From Bacillota bacterium (GTDB lineage: Bacteria; Bacillota; UBA4882; UBA10575): 64,000 nucleotides of DNA. The notes below the pieces were generated by a model. That model saw only the letters and a program-made list of their open reading frames with translations, was not told the DNA's origin and did not search any database. Location of the stretch: assembly GCA_012727425.1 (NCBI GenBank), contig JAAYHQ010000015.1, positions 1 to 64,000 on the forward strand, written 5' to 3'. The position numbers and the translations under genes are program-made. Of the stretch, positions 23,592-32,521 are shown one piece after another; the first letter of the stretch is position 1, and each line of letters opens with the position of its first letter.

Positions 23592-25838
23592 TTATTCTGA
23601 ATCGCGGCCGTTTTGCCCCAAACCCATCTTTTCGGCCAAGATATCACCTAAGTTTGAGGAGAGTGGTTTATCTTCCAGACCAGGAATGGACAGGGCCGGT
23701 TTCTGCTCCGGTGCCGGTTCCTCCTTCTTCTCCTGGGCGGCACGGATACTTAAACCGATCCTCCTTTCTTCCGGTTCGACTTTGATTACTTTAGCCCGGA
23801 CCGTCTGGCCGACTTGCACCACATCATCGGGTTTTTCCACCCGCCGGTCGCTCAACTGCGAGATGTGGATCAAGCCATCGACGCCCTCTTCCAGGTTCAC
23901 AAAGGCCCCAAACGAAGTCAGGCGGACCACTTTCCCCTCGACCACGTCCCCCACCTTATACCTCTCCCCGACATTACTCCAGGGATGGGGGGACAACTGT
24001 TTCAAGCTAAGGGAGATGCGTTTGGCCTCCGGATCAACCTTGGTCACCAAAACCTCAATCTCCTGGCCTTCTTCTAACCGGGCGGAAGGATGGGCAATCC
24101 GCTCCCAAGCGATCTCCGAAATATGGAGGAGTCCTTCCACGCCCTCACCGATATCCACAAAAGCACCAAAGGGCGTCAAGCGGGTGACAACTCCTTTGCG
24201 GGTTTCCCCCTCGGTCAGTTCGGCGTAGACCCTGGCCTCCACGGCCGCCTGCTCCTCCGTCAGCACCTCTTTGCGGGAGAGAACAGCCCGGCGTCGCTTG
24301 GCTTCGAAGTCAATCACATAAAACTCTGCTTCCAAGCCTTCCAAAGTGCTCAGATCGCCCACGTAACCCAGATCCGCATGGGAAGCAGGAAGAAAGGCAA
24401 TGAGGCCGTTGACGTTGACCTGGAGTCCACCCTTGATCGCACGGACAATTTTCCCAGACACCCGTTGGTGCTTTTCAAACGCGTCCTTCAATTGCAACCA
24501 GGCCAGCTCTTCATCGGCCTTACGCTTGGAAAGCCGCGTTTTTTCATCGCCGGCTTTCAGAACCATCACTTTGATCTTGTCCCCAACTTGCACGATCTCG
24601 CGGGCGGAATCCACTTTTGCACTGGTCAGCTCCGCCAGAGGAATCGTATAATCCGACTTCCCGCCGACATTAACCGCGATCTCATCATCGGCCACCGCCA
24701 CAACGGTCCCTTCGATAATCTCGCCCTCTTCCAACCGGGGGATCTCCTGGTTCAGCAACAACGCTTCGCCGTCCATGGCTTCGTTGGCTGCAGCTTCACT
24801 GTCCATTGTTTCGCCAACCACGGGTTCACTGCCGGTTGCTTCGTTGGCCATTACTACGCTGTCCATTTCTTTGTCCATGGGCCCGTTCGCCACTGGTTCG
24901 CTGTCCATGGTCGGCTCGGCCTTCTCCACTTTATCTACCTCCTCCGTCAGATGTCCGTTCGTAACTTGATGTTCTTCCATAGCTATACCTCCTGTATAAT
25001 TTTGTTGCAGCCAGTCCACGACCTCGGAAATCTGACTTTGAGGGGTCGACGCTCCGGCTGTCACTCCAATTATTTTTTTCCCTTCCAACCACTGGGGTTG
25101 AATCTCTTCTTTTGATTCTATATGATAAGTCGGAGTAAAAGAAGCCCCAATCTCTACTAGTTTACGAGTATTGGCCGAATTCTTTCCTCCGATTACCAAC
25201 AAAAGATCAACTTCCCGCGCTAGCTTGGCGGTTTCCTCCTGCCGCTCCCTGGTCGCATGGCAGATCGTATTAAAGATCTTTAATTCTTTCGCCACCGGAA
25301 GCAGCGCCGCGACCACCGCCGCCAACTGTTCCTGGGAAAGAGTAGTCTGGCAGACCAAGCCCAGTTTGGGTTTAAACTGCTGGGTTCGCCACTGGTCAGG
25401 CCGGGCCGGATTGACCACAACCGCTTCTCCGTCTACAGTATCAACCACGGCCTTTACTTCCGGATGGGCGGGGTCACCGACCACCAAAACCTGATAATCA
25501 TCCCGGCGTAACTCCCGGGCTAAAGTCTGTTCCTGTTTCACAAAGGGGCAGGTGGCATCAACCACCGTCAGCCCCCGTTCCCGCGCCGCGGCAAAGATCT
25601 GCGGTCCCGCGCCATGGGAACGGATGAGGAGAATTCCCCCTGGGGCGGCCTCGGTCAAGTCGGAGATGGTTTGCATCCCCTGTCTCTCCAGATCCGCAAT
25701 CACCCGTGGATTATGGATCAAGGCCCCCAGAATGTAGACCGGTTGTTGGTTTTGCCGACGGCTTTCCCGGGCAATGCGGAGCGCCCTTTCCACCCCGAAA
25801 CAGAAACCGGCTTTCTCTCCGACTATAATTTTACCCAT
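23592..25838 (-). CDS. ispH-rpsA: Fused IspH (HMBPP reductase) and ribosomal protein S1
   Basis: A 748-residue two-part protein. Residues 1-285 are 4-hydroxy-3-methylbut-2-enyl diphosphate reductase, the last enzyme of the non-mevalonate isoprenoid pathway. The three cluster-binding cysteines are present (C13 in AGFCFGVERA, C97 in DATCPFV, C193 in NTICHATRERQ). Residues about 370-700 hold four S1 RNA-binding domains, the last two very regular (RLTPFGAFVDIGEGVEGLLHIS and RLTSFGAFVNLEEGVDGLIHIS). They are joined by an acidic linker of about 80 residues with imperfect repeats of an MDSE-VAN-like unit (bases about 24756-24914). This fusion is known in Clostridia. It ends an operon after cmk and plsC, the usual context of rpsA. 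An internal start could give free S1, but I see no convincing one. Confidence 0.95.
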   Translation of the reverse strand: MGKIIVGEKAGFCFGVERALRIARESRRQNQQPVYILGALIHNPRVIADLERQGMQTISDLTEAAPGGILLIRSHGAGPQIFAAARERGLTVVDATCPFVKQEQTLARELRRDDYQVLVVGDPAHPEVKAVVDTVDGEAVVVNPARPDQWRTQQFKPKLGLVCQTTLSQEQLAAVVAALLPVAKELKIFNTICHATRERQEETAKLAREVDLLLVIGGKNSANTRKLVEIGASFTPTYHIESKEEIQPQWLEGKKIIGVTAGASTPQSQISEVVDWLQQNYTGGIAMEEHQVTNGHLTEEVDKVEKAEPTMDSEPVANGPMDKEMDSVVMANEATGSEPVVGETMDSEAAANEAMDGEALLLNQEIPRLEEGEIIEGTVVAVADDEIAVNVGGKSDYTIPLAELTSAKVDSAREIVQVGDKIKVMVLKAGDEKTRLSKRKADEELAWLQLKDAFEKHQRVSGKIVRAIKGGLQVNVNGLIAFLPASHADLGYVGDLSTLEGLEAEFYVIDFEAKRRRAVLSRKEVLTEEQAAVEARVYAELTEGETRKGVVTRLTPFGAFVDIGEGVEGLLHISEIAWERIAHPSARLEEGQEIEVLVTKVDPEAKRISLSLKQLSPHPWSNVGERYKVGDVVEGKVVRLTSFGAFVNLEEGVDGLIHISQLSDRRVEKPDDVVQVGQTVRAKVIKVEPEERRIGLSIRAAQEKKEEPAPEQKPALSIPGLEDKPLSSNLGDILAEKMGLGQNGRDSE

Positions 25839-25841
25839 TTT

Positions 25842-26444
25842 TCAACCGCCGCCTCCGCTTTTTTCCCATAATTCCATCAGCCGCGCATAGATCTGCTCGG
25901 TACCGCGCCGGACCGCCGTTTTTTTATCGGCGGCCGCTTCCAACTTGAGCACCGGACCCACATAGGCTTTGATCCGTGGAAAACGGAAGGGTTTCAACTG
26001 GTGGGTTCCGGTGATGACCATTGGCAGGACCAGCGCCCCGGTTTCCACCGCCAGCAGAGCCGCTCCCGGCTTCAAAGGGTGAATTTTTCCGTCTTTATAC
26101 CGCGTTCCTTCGGGGAACATTCCCACTACCTTACCGGCCACCAGCGCCGCCCGGGCCGCCCGGAAAGCGCCCCGGTCGCCGGTCCCCCGTTTCACCGGAA
26201 AGGCCCCGAGGCGCCGGATTAAACCGCCAAACAAGGGGATCCGGAACAACTCTTCTTTGGCCATAAAACAAACCTGCCGTTGATGCAGGCTACAACCGAC
26301 AACAATCGGATCGATGAAGTTGGCGTGGTTACTGACGACAATAACCGGACCCGTTTCCGGAAGATGTTCCGCACCAAAGACCTGAAACCGGTAGCAAAGT
26401 CGGAGCAAACCAGTAAGTAGCATGCGGCCAATTCGGTATAACAA
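25842..26444 (-). CDS. plsC: 1-acyl-sn-glycerol-3-phosphate acyltransferase
   Basis: A 200-residue membrane-associated acyltransferase that adds the second acyl chain in phosphatidic acid synthesis. It shows the catalytic NHANFIDP (the HX4D box), the VKRGTGDRGA segment and the substrate-binding FPEGTR. TTG 26444 is favoured as start because GGAGGG lies nine bases upstream; a TTG at 26453 directly abuts that site. The gene starts six bases after the cmk stop and ends three bases before ispH-rpsA, a common cmk-plsC-ispH-rpsA order in Clostridia. Confidence 0.92.
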   Translation of the reverse strand: MLYRIGRMLLTGLLRLCYRFQVFGAEHLPETGPVIVVSNHANFIDPIVVGCSLHQRQVCFMAKEELFRIPLFGGLIRRLGAFPVKRGTGDRGAFRAARAALVAGKVVGMFPEGTRYKDGKIHPLKPGAALLAVETGALVLPMVITGTHQLKPFRFPRIKAYVGPVLKLEAAADKKTAVRRGTEQIYARLMELWEKSGGGG

Positions 26445-26449
26445 ACTTG

Positions 26450-27160
26450 TCAACCCTCCTGCTTCGCCCAGAAAGAAGAAGATAAGGCCAGGATCTTTGC
26501 GACCACTTCCTCAATGGTGAGCGCCGTCGTGTCCAGGATTATACTGTCCGCCGCCGGTTTGAGCGGTGCCACCGGGCGCCCCGCGTCGAAAGCATCCCGC
26601 CGTTCTAAATCTTCTTCCACCTCTTCCTTAGTCACCAGGCACCCTTTGGCCCGCAATTCGCGCCACCGCCGGTGGGCTCGTTCCGCCAAGGATGCGGTTA
26701 AAAAAATCTTCAGATCGGCCTGGGGGAGAACGACCGTCCCAATATCACGGCCGTCCATCACCACTCCCCCCTGGCGGCCAATCCGTTGCTGTTGCTGGAC
26801 TAAGACGGCCCGCACCCCCGGCACCGCCGAGACCGCAGAAACAGCTTGCGTCACCGGCACGGACCGGATCTCCGTACTGACATCCTCGCCGTCCATAAAA
26901 AGGTGGTAGGTCCCGTCGGCGGTCTGTTTAAACTCCAGAACGGTCGCCGCCGCCAACTCCGCCAGCGCGACCTCATCGGTCAAGGATAAACCGGCCCGGA
27001 GCGCCTTTAAAGTTACGGCGCGGTACATCGCCCCCGTGTCGAGATACAAGATCCCCAAGGCCGCCGCGACCCTTTTGGCCACGGTGCTCTTCCCGGATCC
27101 GGCCGGACCGTCGATGGCAATTGTTATTTTCCCGGTTTCCTTTGGTCGAGGCTTACTCAT
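26450..27160 (-). CDS. cmk: Cytidylate kinase
   Basis: A 236-residue nucleoside monophosphate kinase that phosphorylates CMP and dCMP. The P-loop IDGPAGSGKSTVAK, the LYLDTGAMYRAVTLKAL segment, and the CMP-binding VMDGRDIGTVVLPQADLKIFLTAS with RAHRRW follow the Cmk pattern. ATG 27160 is preceded by GGTGAAGAA, a modest ribosome site. It belongs to the minus-strand operon running from yloU to ispH-rpsA. Confidence 0.96.
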   Translation of the reverse strand: MSKPRPKETGKITIAIDGPAGSGKSTVAKRVAAALGILYLDTGAMYRAVTLKALRAGLSLTDEVALAELAAATVLEFKQTADGTYHLFMDGEDVSTEIRSVPVTQAVSAVSAVPGVRAVLVQQQQRIGRQGGVVMDGRDIGTVVLPQADLKIFLTASLAERAHRRWRELRAKGCLVTKEEVEEDLERRDAFDAGRPVAPLKPAADSIILDTTALTIEEVVAKILALSSSFWAKQEG

Positions 27161-27180
27161 TTCTTCACCATAATATTTAA

Positions 27181-27663
27181 TTAATCGCTGTTTTCTTCCG
27201 CCGTTCCTTCTTCTTCGCCAACCGACCGGTATTGTTCCTTCGACCGGTGGACCACCTTTAGTGCTTGTAAGAGGTTATCTTCCAGTCGGCCTAGAATCTC
27301 ATAGACATTCCGGTTGGCTTCCTTCTCCATCTGCTGGGCCACTTGAAAAGCTTGGGCTTTAATCGCCTTACTCTCTTCCTGCGCCAACTTGATCAGATGG
27401 TGCTCCGAGAGGAGCCGCTGCGCTTCCTTGGTTGCCCGGCTGAGGATCCGGTCCGCTTCTTCCTGAGTTTTCCGGAGCAGAGCTTCCCTTTGCTTGACAA
27501 GCTCTTGTGCCGCCTTCACTTCGTCGGGGACAATCACCCGGATCTTATTCATGATCTCCAAAGCCTCATCGACCGGCAGAAAAGCACGCCCCGCCAAGCG
27601 CGGACTTTTGGTGATCAGCTCCTCCAGGCGCCCCAGGAGGGAGAATAAGTGGTTGCTACTCAC
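27181..27663 (-). CDS. Coiled-coil protein (ATP synthase b-subunit-like), coaD neighbour
   Basis: A 160-residue, charged, mostly helical protein. Residues about 55-125 (VKAAQELVKQREALLRKTQEEADRILSRATKE and beyond) form a long predicted coiled coil rich in Lys, Glu, Gln and Ala, resembling the stalk of ATP synthase b subunits and the DivIVA/ATPase-like proteins seen next to coaD in Clostridia. The N-terminus (LFSLLGRLEELITKSPRLAGRAFLPVDEALEIMNKIRVIVPDEV) is the more conserved part. The GTG start overlaps the coaD stop by four bases. No catalytic motif. Function unknown; a scaffolding role is only a guess. Confidence 0.75.
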   Translation of the reverse strand: MSSNHLFSLLGRLEELITKSPRLAGRAFLPVDEALEIMNKIRVIVPDEVKAAQELVKQREALLRKTQEEADRILSRATKEAQRLLSEHHLIKLAQEESKAIKAQAFQVAQQMEKEANRNVYEILGRLEDNLLQALKVVHRSKEQYRSVGEEEGTAEENSD

Positions 27664-28160
27664 CGCTGCCCCCTCACTTCAGCCATTTTTTTCTGTAAAG
27701 GGGCCAAAACCGCTGGGGGAATCAACCCTTCCGGATTCCCGCCAAAGAGCACGATCTCCTTGACTAGACTGGAACTGAGAAAGGCGTATTTATTCTCCGT
27801 CATCATAAACATGGTTTCGAGTTCCGGAGCCAATTTTTTATTGGTCAAGGCCATTTGAAACTCATATTCAAAATCGGAGAGCGCCCGTAAACCCTTCACG
27901 ATCACCTGCGCCTTTTGGGCCCGGGCGTAATCAACCTGCAAACCCTCGAAATGGTCGACGCGCACATTTGCAAGGCCGGTCCCGGCGATCGCTTCTTTCA
28001 ATAACGCGACCCGCTCTTCAATGGTAAACAGGGTTTTCTTGGCCGGGTTGTTCCCCACCGCCACGATTACCTCGTCGAAGATCTCGGCCGCCCTGGTAAT
28101 AATATCAAGATGACCATTGGTCACCGGGTCAAAGCTGCCCGGGCAGATGGCCCTCGTCAT
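27660..28160 (-). CDS. coaD: Phosphopantetheine adenylyltransferase
   Basis: A 166-residue nucleotidyltransferase that converts 4'-phosphopantetheine and ATP to dephospho-CoA. The ATP-binding PGSFDPVTNGHLDII (with the TxGH motif), VIVKGLRALSDFEYEFQMALTNKKL and the C-terminal FLSSSLVKEI are all present and in order. The ATG overlaps the rsmD stop by four bases, the standard rsmD-coaD pair. Confidence 0.97.
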   Translation of the reverse strand: MTRAICPGSFDPVTNGHLDIITRAAEIFDEVIVAVGNNPAKKTLFTIEERVALLKEAIAGTGLANVRVDHFEGLQVDYARAQKAQVIVKGLRALSDFEYEFQMALTNKKLAPELETMFMMTENKYAFLSSSLVKEIVLFGGNPEGLIPPAVLAPLQKKMAEVRGQR

Positions 28161-28735
28161 TCCACATCAGCTCCATCATTTATATACTCCCAAAATTCCA
28201 AGGACACCTCACCATAGACCCGCTTATCGACCCGCTGGAGCCGGCCCACCCGTTCCGGAAGGTGGTTATGGCGCGGGATCTCCACTACAATCCGGCCGGC
28301 GGGGGCCAAAACCGACAAGCGGGAAATCAGCTCTAAAACTGGTAACCAAAGGTTTGCTTGAAAAGGGGGGTCAATGAAAATCAGGTCATAAGGAGCCTCT
28401 TCCCGACTGATTTTCGGTAAAATCCGCCGGACATCAACGGGATAGATACTGACCTCTTTCGTGTCCATGGCGGGGAGGCGTTGCAGATTTTTTTTGAGGA
28501 GGCGTAACCCCTTCGGATCTTTTTCCACAAAGGTAACGGCCCCGGCCCCGCGGCTTAAGGCCTCGATCCCCAATGTACCAGCACCGGCAAAGAGATCCAA
28601 AACCCGCCCGTTAAGAAAGGTGGCGCCCAAAATGTTAAAGAGCGCCTCCCGCAACCGATCCGTGGTCGGCCTTAATCCTTCGTGGGTCGGCCCCAGCAGT
28701 TTCAGTCCGCCGTATTTTCCGCCTGTGATCCGCAT
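28157..28735 (-). CDS. rsmD: 16S rRNA (guanine-966 N2)-methyltransferase
   Basis: A 192-residue SAM-dependent methyltransferase. Family landmarks are MRITGGKYGGLKL, RPTTDRLREALFNIL, the SAM-binding VLDLFAGAGTLGIEALSRGA and the catalytic FIDPPF. It methylates G966 of 16S rRNA in the small subunit. It is coupled to coaD and separated from the upstream fakA by 45 bases. Confidence 0.96.
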   Translation of the reverse strand: MRITGGKYGGLKLLGPTHEGLRPTTDRLREALFNILGATFLNGRVLDLFAGAGTLGIEALSRGAGAVTFVEKDPKGLRLLKKNLQRLPAMDTKEVSIYPVDVRRILPKISREEAPYDLIFIDPPFQANLWLPVLELISRLSVLAPAGRIVVEIPRHNHLPERVGRLQRVDKRVYGEVSLEFWEYINDGADVE

Positions 28736-28780
28736 CTTAAACCTAAAACCCTAACCCTACTTCGCAGATTGAAACTTTTC

Positions 28781-30406
28781 CTACTCCACTGAGAATAAAT
28801 AGTAGTAAAGTGGTTGTCCACCATAATATAATTCCACTTCCGCGTCGGGGAAGAGCGACTGGACTTTTTCCAGGACCCCTTCGGCTTCCTTCTCATTAAT
28901 ATCATGACCATAATAAATAGTGATAAATGAATCCTCAGCTTCAACACAGTTGGCGAGCAAATCAAGCAGGACCGCCGAAGCATCCTTTCCTTTACAGACG
29001 ATATCACCATCTTTTAAGCCGATGATGTCCCCTTCCTGGATCTCCAAGCCGTTAATGGAAGAAGCCCGGACCGCAAAGGTCACCTCGCCGGTGACCACCG
29101 TGCTCAACGCCCTGGTCATGGCCTCCTGGTTGTGGACCAGCGTTTCTTCGGGCGCAAAGGCCATCAAGGCCGCAATCCCTTGCGGGATCGACTTGGAGGG
29201 CACCACCGCCAGCGGAATATCGGTAAGTTCACTGACCTGCCCTGCGGTCATGACAATATTGCCGTTGTTCGGCAGAATGATCACTTGTTTCGCCGGGACC
29301 TTCATCACCGCTTTATAAAGATCCTCGGTGCTGGGGTTCATCGTCTGACCACCGGCGATAACCTCATCCACGCCAAGACTACGGAAGATGTTCTGGAGTC
29401 CTTCACCGGACGCCACCGCCACTAAGCCAATCTCTTTATTGGCCTGGGGCGTCTTGTCGCGGCGGAGTTGTTCCAGCCGCTGTTGACTCTGCTCCACCAT
29501 ATTATTGATGTCGATCTCCGACAAAGAACCAAGATGCACGGCATAGTCCAGGATCAAACCCGGGTTGTTGGTATGGATGTGGATCTTGACTGTCTGCTCG
29601 TCCCCCACCACTAAGAGACTGTCCCCGTGGGGTTCCAGATCCTCTTTGATCGTTTCCAAATCCATATTTTCCCCGCGGATGATAAACTCCGTACAGTACT
29701 GGAAGGTGATGTTTTCCGGATCAAGGTCATCCTCAACCGGCGCAAAAAGCGGTTTCTTCTCGGCCGGTGCCGCCTTCTTAACCGGAATGGCCTCTCCCTT
29801 CAAAGCGGCAAGGACACCTTGAAAAAAGAAAAGCAGACCTTTTCCGCCCGCATCGACCACTCCAGCCTGTTTTAAAGTGGGTAACATCTCCGGTGTTTTG
29901 GCCAGCACCTCTTCGGCATGGCGGTAAACTTGTTCAAAAAACCGGATCGGATCCTGCTCTTTCCCCTGGAGTGCTTGGGCTTTTGCGCCTGCTTCTCTGA
30001 TCACGGTAAGAATTGTCCCCTCGACCGGTTTCCGTACAGCCTGATATGCCGTGTTGGCGGCCCCAACGATACCCTTGGCGATCTCTGGAATGCCCAAATG
30101 CTGCGCTTTACCGACCGCACGGGCAAAGCCACGGAAAAACTGGGAAACAATAACCCCGGAATTACCCCGGGCCCCCATCAATGCACCCTGTGCTGCCCGT
30201 TCCAGAATATCCGGAACCTCATCGCTGGCTTTTTCCGCTTCCCTTAACGCCGCTTGAAACGTCAGGGACATGTTGGTTCCCGTATCACCATCGGGAACCG
30301 GGAAAACATTAAGGGCATCTACTTCCTCCTTATGCCCCACCAACGTCTCCACGCCGGCAGCAAGTATCTCTTTGATTTTTGGTCCATCGATTAAATCAAG
30401 GCTCAA
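28781..30406 (-). CDS. fakA: Fatty acid kinase catalytic subunit FakA (DAK2 / YloV family)
   Basis: A 541-residue protein with an N-terminal DhaL/DAK2 kinase domain (NVFPVPDGDTGTNMSL with metal-binding aspartates, and GARGNSGVIVSQFFRGFA) and a C-terminal DegV-like/DAK1-related domain (VAVASGEGLQNIFRSLGVDEVI, ILPNNGNIVMTAGQ, VVPSKSIPQGIAAL). In Staphylococcus the orthologue phosphorylates fatty acids bound to FakB. I chose the TTG at 30406 because AGGGAGG lies upstream; a GTG at 30451 would overlap yloU by 32 bases. It follows yloU, the usual Firmicutes pair opposite rpmB. A DegV protein (56996-57838) could be its FakB partner. Confidence 0.92.
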   Translation of the reverse strand: MSLDLIDGPKIKEILAAGVETLVGHKEEVDALNVFPVPDGDTGTNMSLTFQAALREAEKASDEVPDILERAAQGALMGARGNSGVIVSQFFRGFARAVGKAQHLGIPEIAKGIVGAANTAYQAVRKPVEGTILTVIREAGAKAQALQGKEQDPIRFFEQVYRHAEEVLAKTPEMLPTLKQAGVVDAGGKGLLFFFQGVLAALKGEAIPVKKAAPAEKKPLFAPVEDDLDPENITFQYCTEFIIRGENMDLETIKEDLEPHGDSLLVVGDEQTVKIHIHTNNPGLILDYAVHLGSLSEIDINNMVEQSQQRLEQLRRDKTPQANKEIGLVAVASGEGLQNIFRSLGVDEVIAGGQTMNPSTEDLYKAVMKVPAKQVIILPNNGNIVMTAGQVSELTDIPLAVVPSKSIPQGIAALMAFAPEETLVHNQEAMTRALSTVVTGEVTFAVRASSINGLEIQEGDIIGLKDGDIVCKGKDASAVLLDLLANCVEAEDSFITIYYGHDINEKEAEGVLEKVQSLFPDAEVELYYGGQPLYYYLFSVE

Positions 30407-30419
30407 TCCTTGACCCTCC

Positions 30420-30803
30420 CTACAAATTGCCGTTACTTCCCGTGCGGACACCGGTTACAATCACGTTGATTTTGGTGGCCACAACGCCAAGCTGATTTTC
30501 GATCGCGTATTTCACATTTTCGATCACATTGTGGGCGACTTCATTGATTTTGGTCCCGTACTCCACAATCACATACAGATCGACGATCACCCGGTTATCC
30601 TCGATCCGCACTTCGATTCCTTTGGTCAAATTTTCTTTACCTAATATTAATTCGGCAATCCCATCCTGAAAGCTCCGGGAGGACATGCCGACAACACCGA
30701 AACATTCCAAGGCCGCAATCCCGGCCACCATGGCAATGGCTTCCGGGGCGACGTCTATCCGGCCCAAGGTTTTTTGGGACTTAACGGAGAGGTTTCTCTC
30801 CAC
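30420..30803 (-). CDS. yloU: Asp23/Gls24 family protein YloU
   Basis: A 127-residue Asp23/Gls24 domain protein (GRIDVAPEAIAMVAGIAALECFGVVGM, VIVDLYVIVEYGTKINEVAHNVIENVKYAIE, INVIVTGVR). The GTG start has AGGAGG eight bases upstream. It lies upstream of fakA and divergent from rpmB, as in many Firmicutes. Family members are linked to envelope stress or lipid-related functions, but the biochemical role is unclear. It is the first gene of the eight-gene operon running down to ispH-rpsA. Confidence 0.92.
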   Translation of the reverse strand: MERNLSVKSQKTLGRIDVAPEAIAMVAGIAALECFGVVGMSSRSFQDGIAELILGKENLTKGIEVRIEDNRVIVDLYVIVEYGTKINEVAHNVIENVKYAIENQLGVVATKINVIVTGVRTGSNGNL

Positions 30804-31178
30804 GGGTCAGACCTCCTTTTGGGGATAAATCTTCAATTATATTCGCCCTCCAATCCGCAACTCCTGCTCATTTCGGAAAAAACCTGGAAAAAACGGAACA
30901 AGAGGACAAATAATCGGCAAACGATCCTTTCCCCCCTATTATATTACCGAACGCCCCCTATTAACTTCTTGCCCGAGGAATAATTCTCCTCTTTTCTCCT
31001 CTATTATCTTTTTATTTAATATTTTTCTTAATTGTTTGTTAATTATCCTCCTTTTTCCGGGTAAACCGGTTTTTCTTTACGATTGAGAAATATTGAGATC
31101 TGTGGCTTGCGGAGCGGTGCCCGATATGATAGAATTGACTCTGTATGGACTAAGCTTGCTGTGGAGGTGTAAAATCAA
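30804..31178. other. Divergent promoter region between yloU and rpmB
   Basis: About 375 bases, AT- and pyrimidine-rich, without a gene. The rpmB promoter sits at 31107-31135. On the minus strand, TATAAT-like boxes occur near 30835-30845 and 30948-30954, but neither has a good -35 at 17 bases, so the yloU promoter is unresolved. Confidence 0.5.
31107..31135 (+). promoter_or_regulatory. Probable sigma-A promoter of rpmB
   Basis: TTGCGG (31107-31112), 17-base spacer, TAGAAT (31130-31135). Each box deviates from consensus, but the spacing is exact and the distance to the rpmB start (43 bases) is suitable. Confidence 0.65.
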
Positions 31179-31370
31179 GTGGCTGCTCGTTGTGATATTT
31201 GCAGTAAGGGACAGCAAACCGGTAATCTGGTCAGTCACTCGAACATCAAGACCAAACGGGTTTGGAAGCCAAATATCAAACGGATCAAAGCTCTGATCAA
31301 CGGAACGCCCAAAACAATTAAAGTTTGTACCCGCTGCCTGCGTTCGGGGAAGGTACAAAGGGCGATCTAA
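31179..31370 (+). CDS. rpmB: 50S ribosomal protein L28
   Basis: A 63-residue zinc-ribbon form of L28: CDIC at residues 5-8 and CTRC at 50-53 form the metal site, with SNIKTKRVWKPNIKRIKALING between. The start is GTG with GGAGGTG upstream. It has its own promoter and a terminator directly after it, and it lies divergent from yloU-fakA, the standard Firmicutes arrangement. Confidence 0.96.
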   Translation: MAARCDICSKGQQTGNLVSHSNIKTKRVWKPNIKRIKALINGTPKTIKVCTRCLRSGKVQRAI

Positions 31371-31380
31371 GGTAGAGTGT

Positions 31381-31416
31381 ACCCCCAAAAAAGGCCTTTT
31401 TTATGGGTCTTTTTTG
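31381..31416 (+). terminator. Terminator after rpmB
   Basis: ACCC...GGGT closes around the palindrome AAAAAAGGCCTTTTTT, followed by a T-run at 31410-31415. Confidence 0.85.
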
Positions 31417-31553
31417 TTTGTTTTCCGGTTATTTTACTTTATGCCGGGATGTCCGGTCCGGATGTCCACCCCTCCGTGTTGCGTTTCATGGTGGATGATG
31501 AGTGGAGGATAAAATAAGCCAAGTATTAGGATTAGGCAATAATGAGGTGATTA

Positions 31554-32501
31554 ATGGTGAGCCGTTACCCACAGCTGAAACTTTTTACCGGTACCGCCAA
31601 CCCCGCTTTGGCTCAAGAAATTGCCAGCCATCTCGGAGTCTCCCTGGGTGGAGTGCGCATCTCCCGTTTTGCCAACGGGGAAATCTATGTCCGTTATGAC
31701 GAAAGCATCCGCGGCGCCGATGTCTTCGTAGTGCAACCCTTTTCCAAACCCGTTAATGAAACCCTCATGGAACTGCTCGTGATGATTGATGCGTTACGAC
31801 GCGCTTCCGCCGGACGGATCACAGCCGTTATCCCCTTTTACGCTTACGCTCGTCAGGAAAAGAAAACCGCCCCCCGGGAACCGATCACCGCACGTATGGT
31901 GGCTGACATCCTCACCACGGCCGGTGCCGACCGGATCTTGACAATGGATCTCCATTCCCCGGCGATTCAAGGTTTCTTTAATATTCCCTGCGACAATCTG
32001 ACCGCCCTCCCCAAGCTCTCCCAATACATAAAGGAAAAGGAGATCGAGGACGGTGTCGTGATCGCCCCCGATGCGGGCAGTGTGAAGAAGGCGGAAAAAC
32101 TGGCTACTTATTTACATTTACCCCTTGGCGTCATGTACAAAAGAAGACCCGGTCCGAATGTGGCCGAGATGTCCTTTTTTATTGGCGATGTTAAAGGAAA
32201 ATCACCGATTATCATCGACGACATGATCGACACCGCCGGCAGCTTGGAACAGGTTATCAATGCATTGGAGGAAAGGGAAGCCAAAGAGATCCACATTTTA
32301 GCCACCCATGGGGTCTTTTCCCCGCCGGCGCTCGAGCGCCTGAACCGGCCCAGCGTTAAGGAACTGGTCGTCTGTAACACCTTGCCCTTGGCCGAAAACC
32401 CTGCCTATCCCAAGTTAAAACTGATCTCGGTCGCGCCCTTGTTTGCCGAGGCGATCCGCCGGATCCACGAAAACATCTCCGTCAGTGTGTTGTTCGATTA
32501 A
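31554..32501 (+). CDS. prs: Ribose-phosphate pyrophosphokinase
   Basis: A 315-residue PRPP synthase, which makes 5-phosphoribosyl 1-diphosphate from ribose 5-phosphate and ATP for nucleotide, His and Trp synthesis. Motifs: LKLFTGTANPALAQEIA, FANGEIYVRYDESIRGADVFV, PFYAYARQEKKTAPREPITARMVADIL with TMDLHSPAIQGFF, and the PRPP loop PIIIDDMIDTAGSL. ATG 31554 has GAGGTG close upstream. The flexible loop has RQEKKT where most bacterial enzymes have RQDRK, a mild divergence that may indicate a paralogue or lineage variant. It lies alone between two terminators. Confidence 0.95.
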   Translation: MVSRYPQLKLFTGTANPALAQEIASHLGVSLGGVRISRFANGEIYVRYDESIRGADVFVVQPFSKPVNETLMELLVMIDALRRASAGRITAVIPFYAYARQEKKTAPREPITARMVADILTTAGADRILTMDLHSPAIQGFFNIPCDNLTALPKLSQYIKEKEIEDGVVIAPDAGSVKKAEKLATYLHLPLGVMYKRRPGPNVAEMSFFIGDVKGKSPIIIDDMIDTAGSLEQVINALEEREAKEIHILATHGVFSPPALERLNRPSVKELVVCNTLPLAENPAYPKLKLISVAPLFAEAIRRIHENISVSVLFD

Positions 32502-32521
32502 ATCACCAAATTTGCTCTGCA

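Noticed and set aside
24090-25115. Plus-strand open frame of about 341 codons across ispH-rpsA
   Set aside because: Antisense to a clearly coding fusion gene; composition is typical of a reverse-complement shadow.
28736-28780. CCCTAACCCTA, telomere-like repeat between fakA and rsmD
   Set aside because: Only two units in a short spacer; chance occurrence in a bacterial chromosome.
31502-31699. GTG-initiated frame (65 codons) overlapping the prs start
   Set aside because: It has no recognisable family features, while the prs frame from 31554 gives the full canonical N-terminus with its own ribosome site.
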